From: Sipunculus nudus
Taxonomy: Eukaryota; Annelida; Sipuncula; Golfingiida; Sipunculidae
NCBI GenBank assembly: GCA_026874595.1
Contig: CM049319.1
Coordinates: 60,458,917-60,522,916, forward strand
Reading direction: 5' to 3'
DNA length: 64,000 bases
Positions 1-12,600 of this stretch are shown in pieces (within the stretch, counting starts at the first letter, position 1; each line of letters opens with the position of its first letter). Position numbers and translations under genes: made by a program. The notes below the pieces were generated by a model, which ran no database searches, was not told the DNA's origin, and saw only the letters and a program-made list of their open reading frames with translations.

Positions 1-76
1 ATATAATATGCAATGATTTGTCAGGTTAAAAACACACATAAATACCATTGGGAAAATGGAATTTAAGAATACTTAC

Positions 77-245
77 ACAATGTATGACAAATAGATAATG
101 GAGGGTATATTGTATGCCAAGTGAAGATAAAAGCCATCTCGAACGGCATAGGCAATCCAAGGAAGAATCATATAGCCGAGTAGCCATGGGAAATTTTGAA
201 GCACTAAGGCCGGAGTCCGATATCGGTCACCCACCATCTCTGCAA
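77..245 (-). CDS. Left SLC22 gene, exon 4
   Basis: The minus-strand acceptor is tattcag|TTGCAG and the donor TTGT|gtaagt. It encodes AEMVGDRYRTPALV and TM5-TM6. The length of 169 nt equals the right paralog exon 4. It is the last exon of this gene inside the window. Confidence 0.9.
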
Positions 246-2460
246 CTGAATAAATTAACATAATTATTTTTTGGAGCACTTAAGCAAAACGATATTCAGA
301 AATACTCCGTGTTTATTGATTTTAAACATGTTTCGTTTCACTATACATGTGTGTATTTTATTGTAAGTAAAATGATTAATTATGATATGTTTGAAAAGAA
401 CCATGTATGACTTATTCTATTTTAAACACGAAACATGAATGAGATTCGATGAAACTAACATCACTGAGCCTGAAACAAATGACTTTGGAGGTCAAACCAA
501 GCAATGACACCGAAACTTACAGAATGTTTGTTAATTTCAGGTGCCCATATGCACCTGTATGCACTAAGAAAAGGTGAACTTGGAGGTCAAATCTTATTTA
601 TACAAATACAGGTTAAGAAACCGTCTCATTTTTATACTGGTCAACTTCTAATAAATATATTGCAGCGTATATTGCGTTTGAAATCGGGTACCTTAATACC
701 AGCTAATCACCTACGTGCATATTAATGAAGTGTAGTTTATTGCTGTTAAAAAAAACTGTATAACGCCTCTATGATAGACGTATGAGTGTGTTTATCTACT
801 ACAAGATCTTCATAAACACGCCAATGTTGACAAACAGAAAATCCAGGTAATGTGAGATGATTGGTTATACATATGAGCGGAAGTTGAAAGGTCACTCCTT
901 GTAAAACGCCATTTGTAAAAGTCTGACTGCGTTTTCCAGCCTATAGCTTTATAAATAGTTCAAGGGATCACCTTTAATAAAAAGAGCTCAGTGTCGGTAT
1001 AGGCACCTTTAAAAGGTGATATTTTCTCACATGGCCCAAAAAATAATCTCAAATGTACCTGTGGTCATGCACACAAGGATGCATTTCGTTTCTCCTCTTA
1101 ACTTAAATCCAAGAAATAGCTGGTTTGATTTTTTGACCTTTAAAGCTAGTTCCTTTATAATAGGAGTATTACAATTAGTAGAAAGTAATAATCATTATGT
1201 CTTAAATCTTATCTTAATTGGGGATCTTGCACAAAGATTTATAAATATAACAAATTAAACAGTCAATCGGACAATATTAAAGCATGCATTTCTCGAACCG
1301 GCACGCCCGTACTCGGGCGCTCACGATAGATCACGGAAGACAATTGTTAAGAACGGACGCATGTACGTAACAAGCAGAAGGGATATGCACGGACAAGCAA
1401 GGGGGCGTTACGGCACATAGCGGTAGCGTCTCGGTCTATCGACGGCTTGGCTCATCCGTGACAGCAACACGGAATTTCCATGCAGTTACGGACCAAAAAC
1501 AGTCAGCAGGGATCATTGCGTACAATGCCAAGTACTCTGTACGATTCCCTATATGGTTCCCTAGGGATTATTATCGGATCACCGTTGCGACTCATCCGTG
1601 ATGATCCGTGATGCTATCCGTGACCTAGGCTTAAACCAAACCAGCTGTGACACTGAGACTTACAAAATAAGTGTTCATTTCAGGTGCCTGGATAAACCCG
1701 TATGCACTTAGAACAAGCTGTATGAAGAGAAAAACTACAAAATGCTCAGAAAATTTATAAAGACTTAATAGTTAATACATTTAGATATGGGACATTTTCG
1801 GGGGTTTTTTGGGGGGGGGGGGTGGCAGATTTAAACTAAATTGTTCATATTTTGGGCACAATATCATTTTATATACTTATTTCTTCTGCAATAATCCTCA
1901 ACTTATAATACAACTTCCCTAACGTTTTGTAAGATTCCTTTCTGTAAGGTTCTGTATTTAGTAAGGTTCCTTTCTGAACCCATAAAGATGTTCTGAAAGG
2001 AACATGCAAGGTTCCATATAAGAACCCTGGGGAAGCTCCATTAAACTTAATACCCAATTTTTCTCCCTTTTCTGCCTCGTAAATTAGCCTTAATTATACA
2101 CTTTTAATTACTCATATTCCATTTTAACTAGTGCTTCATTTATTATTAGGCCAAAAAAAAATGTATAATTCTCAGGCACCGCCCGCATCAATTTTGACTG
2201 TTTAGCTCCAGCCGCTCGCATATTTGTTTCAAGAAGATACAATAATACTATTTTGATAAATCTCAAGTCTTTATGTGCTCACCTAGTACATATCCAGTAG
2301 TGCTCATGCTTATATGTGCCATGGCTCGTATAAACCGGAGACACACGTACAGTGGGTAGGACGGAGCAAAGGCCGTCAGGATCCCCGTCACAGGCATGAC
2401 TGTACCCGAGACGACCATGATCTTACGCCGACCTACACTGTATAAGATATAATGATTACG

Positions 2461-2497
<37 letters not shown>

Positions 2498-4302
2498 GTG
2501 AAACATTTATAATTTGGGAACACTTGAGACTGAGCCAAACTGCACATTCCTCACCGGAAACCAAAAAAATGAGGTGGAGAAAAAAGGGGACTGCCGGAAA
2601 CTTCCCACAATATAGAGGTACCTTACCCACCTCATGGAGCTGCCCACTGGGTAAGGTTTATATATATATATATATATATTTGTATATATTGATGTATTGA
2701 TGACCGATGCATTCTGATATAATTTATAAGTGGTAGATGGATTTTCGCCAGTTTTTAATGCACATTTATCAGTGGGTTTGCTGATGACACATATTTCCTA
2801 ATTTAAAACAAAGAGCTAGACTTTGACTGCTTAGACTGGTTTAGACCAGAGAGAGGTGGAGAAAAGAAAACTCCGGCTAGCATCCGGCTGTAGTCCAAGT
2901 GTAACAGAAAAACATATATTTTATCAATGATAAATTTCATAAACAGGAGACCATATCGACCTTTTATCTATTTCTCGGGCTCAGCAATTCTTGAAGGAAA
3001 TATAGCCAAAACACAAAACAAACAGACCCAAGCATGAAGCAGCTAAATGGATCACTGATGTGCTCATCTGTGTCATCACTCCATGTCCACCCTTCTGACA
3101 TTTTTATTTCAGTGTCACATGACCTAAAAGGCTTTATCGTTTTGGGTAAGCCCCATGACACGACCCTGCCATTGTCTTAATGCCGTTTACACAATACGTC
3201 CTACCGATAATCTTAAGAAAAAAGTTTGACACCGTTAGCCTTTTTGTCGGTCGAAAACCAGCTGCGACACGGATTTAAAAATGATGTTTTTTGCACAACA
3301 CCATAATTCCTCAGATATACCGAAAGATTTGGACGTCAAGCGATTGTCATGTCCGGACACGTATACGGGCACGGATACGTTAAGCGTGTTTCCACTTTAA
3401 CGTTCGCCCAATCACAGGATTGATTAGGCCTGAAGGCAGTTAAAATTGGTATATATATATATCTAGCTTAAAGATGAAAAGAACTACCGATCTGAAAGGG
3501 CTCCGGACACCAGCAAACCGGCCAAGAGACCTCCCATAAACACTGAATTAGCTGCTGCCAACATCCACTGACGATCACACACCAGGTCCCACTGAAGCAA
3601 AAGAAACAAAATCAAAATAAGTCTAATTAATTTTGTTAACTTTAAAATTTATATTTGTACCTTGAATATATATTTTTCCATCTTGTACAAACCGTATATG
3701 TCATTTGTTTGTCATCATATGTGTGTCATCTGTATTTGACATTTAATAAGTTGTCATTAAAGTTTTGTTCCTTTAACATGACCATACATAAAGAGGTGTC
3801 TGTTAATATGAAGGTCCGTTTTATGTGTTCGACCACCATGATGCTGATCTGCCCTTAGGGACGACCCTTGAGTAACGTATCAAGATAATATCAATGGATT
3901 TGAAACGTACTACACACTGGGTGTAATTAAGATAAATTTCATAACAGTGATTCTAGAATGAGTGTTAATTTCAAACATATCCAACAGTTCACAAAGGGAA
4001 GAAACACTTTTATCACGGGCTCCCTAGGTACATAATATAGCGTTTAAATAAAACAAGGGCCCAAGGATCAAAAGCTCACTGTTGATTTGAAATGATAAAA
4101 TTGTAAAAATCTAGAGTTATTTTATTTCATACATGGAACTTTTATATATATATTAGCTGATTACCACTGCATGGAAAACCTGCGGAGAATTGCAGCATAG
4201 GCGTCAATTTATCTTCGAGGGGGGGGGGGGGGATGACTCGCAAAGGTGGGAGGATGGAGATGACAGGCATGGAAAGGGTAATTAAAGTTTGGATAAAACA
4301 GA

Positions 4303-4345
<43 letters not shown>

Positions 4346-7300
4346 TTGGTATATTAATTGTCTTTCTGACACATTTCAAATATACATCAATGAGGCTGTG
4401 TGTAAAACCACGGACCCCGGATCCACTTAAAAATCAGAAACTCTTTTAAACCTTTCATGGTAAATTGTCGGAATATTTTAGCAGAACAGTATCTAAAGAC
4501 GTATATAATATGGCGTTTTGTTGTAAACATATTAATAAGTCTGTTTTGCAACAAAATCTGACAATTAACACTTAGTAATTGTGGCGCACAAACCTCACAG
4601 ATCCCACGGACCCCTTTCACTTTTTTCTATTCATATTTTTTTTTTTGCTATTTATTCTATATCCATCGTTTTAAAAAGTATTTTTTATTTTTGATTGATA
4701 AGAGAAAATTTATAAAATAATTATGTTTGTACGTGACATTGCTTAAAATGCAAGTTATCAACAATTCCTTTTGGTAACTATATTAATGCAAAATTTATAT
4801 GGATGTTCATGAATGGACCAAAGCTGTGTTATGTGGAAGATTTCAAATAATAAGTATGCCCGCACTATTATATTTTCAATATAAAATAGCGATTGGCCGT
4901 ATTTAATATGTAACACGAGTGCTAATTCTCTTCTCATTGAGTACATGTAAAATAAGTGTTTGTGACTTTGTCTGTTCATGCATAGAGAACTGATGATGTG
5001 AGGGTTTGCCTAGAGACTTCCTAAGCCAATACAAAAAGTATCACCGTCACGTGACACCCGTGCCTTCACACTGCCTGTTGTGGGTCTTCATGTAGCCATC
5101 TGGCTGTTACATTAATCTTGAACAGTAGAAGTGACCTATACTCTACAAATACTCCCCTAAAATCCCATAGAAGAGGAGTCATCGTCCTTTGCATCTCTGT
5201 TGGTAAGTGTTTAAAAGATAAATGTGAATTTACATAACAGGGGCGGATCTAAGAGGAGTAGGGGTCCAACCCAGGAGGACTAATGACAAAACCTAAAATG
5301 AGTTCTCCTGGTCGAGAAAAAAAGGGGGGGGGATCCAGGCCTCAATAATTGGGTCTGAACCCCTTAAAAAAGTTGCGGTAGATAAAATAAAGGGTCCGGA
5401 CCGACTAGACTCTACCCCCCCCCCCCCCCGGATCCGCTTCTGTCACATTGATATTTATCCTCAATACGGAGAATGAACATGATAAAAAAATCCATCTGTT
5501 CAGATTACCTGATTTGCATATGCATAAATGTTGCCCGCTCAGCATTGCTGATACAGTTTCAAGTGTAAAAAAAAACAAATGTTAAAATTTTTGAGTGCTT
5601 ACAACACAAAAAAAAACAGGCATAATTCGAACAATATGGGTAACTGTGTCCTAAGTTTGTGGTATGCAAGGAGAATTCCAAAAGACCTAGTATCTACTTT
5701 AAGTTTTAAGTCAAGTGGTTACGATTTGTGACTTCTAAACAACAACAAAAATACAATAAAGAAATGCGGTAAAATAAAGAAAATGTAGATGGCACCACCA
5801 GTCTTCCACAGCTGAAAGATTTTTCCATGAAGTATAAGCTTGCCGAATTTTAAAAAGATCAATGCAAAATTTACTGAGATATTTTAAAACAAGAATTTCG
5901 TACATCAACAGCTGAAAATGTTCAAATGTTGCACATTTTTTTCGCAAAATTTCTGGAGAACTGGCTGGGTCGATTTTCAGAATTATTGTATCCGTCAAAA
6001 CAGAGTTTTGCGGATACTGTGTTTTCAGCCGGACGCCCCCGCCGCCTAGGTTTCCGGAGAGCTCCTTCGTATCCACTGGGCGGAATTTTACGAAACTCTG
6101 TATTATGATCGGTTCACATCAGACTCACATGTGAACTGCTGCGCCCTCATTTTGGGTCGACCTCTGACCTTGCCTCTCTGTACAGCGTTTTATTGTGCGT
6201 CTGTTTTCGCACATAACCCCACATATCTTGGGACTCGTTTGACCAACCGGGCTTAAAAATTGCACTAGTGTAGCCCTTTGAAAACTTTAAATGATACACA
6301 AAACTTGTGGCGCCTTTTATAATAGTTTTTTTTGCACAGATTCTGAAACTATGCATGTTTATACATATGGGTTAGAGGTCTCGTTTATATCCCAGGTGGC
6401 GCCAACTACAATTATGTTTACGGTGCATACATCCATGCTTATATCTCAGGACTGGTTTGACGTGTCGGCCTGAAATTTCGCATGTGTAAAGATATTACAC
6501 AGCTTTTTATCATACACAAAACTGGTTGCGCCATCTGCAACTCTTTTGCACGGTGTCTGTTTATCTGTCTGGGGTAAAATCACTCGCATCTCGGCAGTGG
6601 TTTGACTGATTCGCCTGAATTTACCATGTGTATACATTTTGGATGGCTTTCTTGTTTAAATGACAGGTGGCGCCTACTTAAATGATGTTTACATGGCAGA
6701 CATGCATGCTTATATGCAACACTAATCTCACTCTATTTCCCCTTGCCACTCAATCCATGCCTCGCTTCACCCGTTGGCCAACCACTCTGATTTCGGCGGA
6801 TACACGTAGTCGCTTGTTGACTACCCGCATTCTAATTTTGCATGGTAACAATGTTATACGTGCAGTCGATGGCAGGTGGAAGATTACTGTCGCGAATGGA
6901 CACCTTGTGCACCAGGTGGCCTCAGGCCACTAGGCCGCTTTGCATCCTTCTCGATCTATTTCCTTCCGCAAATAGGCCACAAGGATACAGCATTATACAT
7001 GTGGTGTCCTCGGGCCACCAGGGGTATACAAGATTATACCTGTGGACGGCCACCAGAATACACAGCATCAAACCTATAGTGTATCTCTAGGCCACCTGAT
7101 ATATACCAGTATACCTGTATACCAGTATACATGTGATGTCGACTGGGAACCAGGGTATACAGTATCATACATGTGGTGTCCTTAGGCCACCAAGGTATAC
7201 AGAATCATACCTGTGGTGTTCTTGAAGGAAAGTATACTAACAAAATATTATAGTCTGAATTCGGTGTTCTTTCATGGAACTTTTTACGATTTTGGCAGAA

Positions 7301-8123
7301 GAAAACAGATCGAGAAGGCTGACAGCGGGCTGTTGGCCTGAGGCCACCCGGTGTTCAAAGGCCAACATGTGCCCTAAGGCCACGCGGTGTCCCAAGGCCA
7401 CCATTCGCGATAGTAATCTGCCACCTGCCAGACGATGCACAATATTTTAGTTTTAGGGTTGAGTGCAAAATATTTGTTTAGCAGCCCAGAACACTAAAAG
7501 AAGTCTGTTATTTTAAGTGCCAAGAACACACAAAAAAAAATAACGCTGGTAAAACGCGAAATATAGGTCACAGTGACATAATTATTGGTATACTAGGAGA
7601 TTTAACAAGAAACTACTTTTATGCCGAATTTAAAGTTTCGAGGTCAAACATGTACGATTCGTTATTTATTAAAGTACGAACGACCGGACGGACAGATAGT
7701 CGGACGGACGACGGACAAAGGGTGACCGATATAGCTCAGATGACCTATGATTAGCTGAGCTAAAAATTAAGATACTGCAGTGGTATTTGTACGTCATATG
7801 TTTGTTAGGTCACACAAACGTCCCTCCTACATTACATGGATAAACAGATATGGCTACTTAAACTGACGCCATTATTTTTGCACCTCTTTCTAGACAAGTC
7901 ATCGTCCCGGCGTCGCAAATAAAATAAATTTATTTTATTGATACTTAAATCATCATAAATCGCCACATTACTTCGTTTGATAATAGCTAAATTCTAGTGG
8001 CAAACAAAATATATTTGAAAGAAATATCACGAAAAACTAAGTGGACAGCGGTGTTCGAACAACATGGTTTAAAACACTACTGGTTTGGTTGGCTGTGTGA
8101 TTTGCCTAACCAGACCCCTACTA

Positions 8124-8210
<87 letters not shown>

Positions 8211-9569
8211 ATATAGAAATCAACCTGTGATTAGTACACCTGTGACCCACTATGCATCAGTGCACAGGCACACCATACCATCTAGTCTCATTAGATAAAT
8301 AGATGTATAAACAGATTAATAAATTACCAACCAGACCATTATATGTGGAGTAGAGTAATTACTTGTGGTATGGGAAATATTATACCATAGACAGTTAAAT
8401 GTACCCACATAACGGTTAACGAAAGTTAATGACGTGTGTTTGTGTTGTGTTCTGCACGGTGATTTATGTATATGAGTTTGTTAAGCCATGGCAATGAACA
8501 CAACTGGTCCTCCATATAGTACAACAACGTATTCAGAAAGTAAACACGCACACGCTTTGCGTTACAGTTTTCACAACAGTCACTATTGGAATAAAAGCAT
8601 GATCGTTTGCACTTGACAATAAAGTAAAGATTAGTCCAAGTTCCAGTAAGTTCCAGATAATAATCCAATGTAACGGAAACAGTCCAGTATTTTTCACTCG
8701 CTTTACGAGGCACAAATATTGAAACAAATTCACAACAGCTGCTGCCAGCGTTCCATATGACACAAAATCACAACCGCTGCTGTCAGCGTTCCGTGTGACA
8801 CAAATCCAGTCCAAGGGTAGGCCTACCTTAGTTCATTGACAGTATCCTTTGTCTGAGCGAGAGTCAGTAGTAAGAGTTGGTTGTAACAGTGCATGATTTT
8901 TTGGTTGATGTACATTAAAGAAACTATAATATTTCTCACAAGTCCTAAAATCTGTTTCTTGTAAATCATAATATTATGTACAATTATTGATTCCTAATCC
9001 AGCGACTGCATGAGTGTATCGAATTGCATACCCATACTGGTTAGGAATTTATATTGCTAGTTAGTTATTATTAGACAGACGTTAGATATAGAAGTTGAAA
9101 AAAATAGTCCAAGCAATAACTTAATAAAATGTCATTTAACATATTAGTAATAATGCTACTATATATGAAGTTGAATAATTACTAATTTCTTGCAAGTCTC
9201 ACAAGAGTGAGACGTCTTTGTTCTATAGATCCAACAGATGACAAATAATGCCAGCGATAACTTAATAAATTTTATTTAACATATAAAAAATAATACCCAA
9301 TAATAAGGAAGTTTAATAATTACTAATTAATTGGAAGCCTCACCAGAGTGATACATGTCTTTGTGCTATAGATCCATGAAGTGACAATCCTCCCAGCAAT
9401 AATGATTGCGATTCTATACTATGAAAATAATTTGAAGATATTATATAACTGTATACAGAAAAGTGAACATTTATGAAAGATAATTTGTATAAATTGAGGC
9501 TCAAAGGACTCCAGAAAACGTAATTTTTTTAGTTATTAATTGATTGAATTCTTGGTTATAAAAACAAAC

Positions 9570-9644
<75 letters not shown>

Positions 9645-12600
9645 ATTGAAGGCTCTTGCACGCGAAAGTGCAATTTAAATTTGCCAGTATTGAAAGACTC
9701 AGGCAAATGGACTCCTATAGCATTAAATGCTTGTCCTGAGCTCAGTGACTCCGGTTGATCGGAAACTTCATGATGCTCTCAGATAAACAGCAGGTTTACA
9801 TCTTTCGGTGCAATTCCTTCACGAAGAAATAATTTCAGCCTTAGTGCGTTGCTTTGTCTTAAGTAGAATTATTGCAAAAAGATATATCCGAATAGTTTTT
9901 TTCGGAAAAATTGCAGATGATTAGTGCAAAACCGTATGAACAATTTGTGGTGCGATCATCAAGTTTTATCGAAAGTCAGTCGGCTTTCTGCCACTTTCAA
10001 GCGCTCGATTAACAAAGGCAGCTATCGATAACATCATAATCATGACTGTTTTTTTTCCAGAATGCCTTTATGTATTAGGCTAAAATTATTCTCATATTTT
10101 TTACAACATTCCGTGCTTCAAATAATTAGTCCTTGTTCCCAAATTAACTTCCGTATGTAACTGAGTATAACACGGTAGATGCGTGAAAAGAGGACTTAAT
10201 AATCCTCTGAGAACTGACAGGTAGCTGCAGAAATAGCGGGGAGTTTCGTAACGAGATGTACATACATTGCACAGTATGGGCGGTATGGCGTTAAAATGCT
10301 CCATAAATTCTCTTGGTCTATGCAGCAAGTAGATGTCCTGGATAGTGGTTTAATTCTTAATTATTATAAATAATTAAAATGAAACTTTGAAAAGCATATC
10401 TTACTAATAATAGGAAAATGTAAAAAAGGCAAAAACGTCTTTTCTTTAGCTAGAATTACTCAGACATGCGGGCTGAGTTAAGAAAGTACAGTTTTACAGA
10501 TATTTGCATATTTCTTTATATTTGCCTGAACCGATTAATAATCGATCATCGATCGGTTTGCTCAAACCGATGATCGATTATGAAAAAGGAACCGACTCCC
10601 ACCACTATGAACAATCCATTATTTAATTATAGAGGAAATCAGAATCAACATAATCTATTTTTTTTTCTTATGTACAATTATGACGAAAGATAAATTCCTT
10701 TATCACAATGTAGAAGCCGTCCATTCGTACGCATTTGTTATGCCACTTGCCAGGTGAAACCTTGTCACTAAAGCGTGACAGTGTTTACACATGAAAAATA
10801 TATACTTGAAGACATGACTAATTAGGAGATTCTTGTGAAGGTTTTTAGACTCCGACTGAAGTATAATAGTTTTTTATTAGAATCCCTATCAGTTTAAAGA
10901 TACACTGGTGATATATTTCATGTTTTAAAGTCCCTAGTGATTGCTGATCGAATAAAAATGTGTGCACAAAAATGTGAGGGAAGTATTGGGAGCAGTTGGG
11001 ATAAGAGTGGATTTGTGACCTCGAATTGTCCAATACGTTCTGTGGCCAGTGAGCATTAAAGGAAGGAAAATCCCTAGAGCGCCTCCTGAATAAACGTCCG
11101 ATCGTAGGGGACCGTAAAGCACACATAAAATACGGGCACTAGGAGATTATTGAAATAATTAATTATGCTGCTTAATTGGGCATAATCCCGCAAAATAAAA
11201 CAAACTCGTCCTAGAAGACAGCACCGCCGATAGACGTGCAGAATTTCGAGATTCAAATCAGAGCGGAAGTAGTAAACCATTGTTTAAAAAAAACGAACAG
11301 CGTACTAATTATATAGATAATGATATATATATATATAGATAATATATTTTCTAAGAAATTTTGTGTCTGTTCTTTTCTTTCCTAGCGGTCTGAGGTGTCA
11401 TAGCTGATGTGACGGGTCATCTGAGTTGACACCGGCCGTATCGAGCAGAAATAGGCGCAAAATCATCAAACTTCTCAATTTTATATTGTTAACATCTCTG
11501 TCACCTCAAGGAGTACACTTTATACATAGGGTTCTTGTGTAAACAGCAAAATATCTTGGTTTAATTTCCGAACTAGCAACCGTATTAGTGGTGGTTGGAG
11601 CTAACTTGTCCGTAGTACTCCGTACCGTCACGTTAATTAGATTGTATGCTGTCGCTGTGCACTGACGCATATAGTGGGTCGCAGTGTATTACATAATACG
11701 GAATATAATTTATATTCTTCATATATAGATTTCTTGTTGGCTATGATGCGAACCAGATCACACTTCCAACTGGATCAGTGGTGAATTAGAACCTTATCGT
11801 TAGAACAGGGTATATTATATGCTAATTTTATCCTTCAAAGGCTAAAATAAATTGACCTACCTTGGTAACAATAGTGGAGATGTACACAGACTGGTCATAC
11901 TGCCATCCACGGTTACACCCTACTACATCTAATGCGTTTGTGTCATATCCTCCCCTCAGCGCTTCCAAAACCTCATCTCTTGTGACGGCGGAATAATTCC
12001 TCTTATACATCCGACAAGAGCTGAAGACGTTCTGTCCGTCTTTCTCCTCCAGCGGGATGCTGAAATTCTTCAGTTGATCCAGAGTAATATTCAAATGGGC
12101 AAGGTCGTGTACGGCGCACCAGTGTTTGGGAGTAGCTCCCAAAAACACCATCCCGAGGTTATTGAAGCTGTAGACGAGGCCGGACAAACTACATACAAAG
12201 AAAACGCAAATTTGGTATAGACCACAGTGGCCTATTATCTCATGTAGTTCCAGCGAAGTCATGCTTGCATTATAGAATCTAATTCAACCGACCCGTATGT
12301 GATCGTTGTAACTAAATACCGGAATGGACCGAAACTGACAGGAACGGACCAAATCGGAACTAAGCCTTCTGAAATAAATAAACGGACCAGCATGGATGAT
12401 CTCCAATAGCACCAGGAGGGAAAAGCAAGACAATAACAGATTAATTTTGCTAAACAAGTAAAGGCACTAGATAACAAAAGTAATTTTATAAAAATTGTAT
12501 GATTTTGTCTCCTTGAAAGACATGTCTGAGCGGCTGGAGCTCAAAATTGGTAAGTTTCTATTTAAAATCAAAATAAAAATATTTGATGCGGGGGTTTAAA

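Larger units (their letters stand above)
4030..7770 (-). repeat. Left arm of the inverted paralogous intron 1
   Basis: Blocks at 4030-4145, 4975-5340 and 7540-7770 match the reverse complement of 43640-43735, 40200-40560 and 39830-40030 in the right gene's intron 1, in collinear inverted order. The 5430-7540 stretch has no counterpart on the right and consists of an A-only segment plus tandem arrays. Confidence 0.8.
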
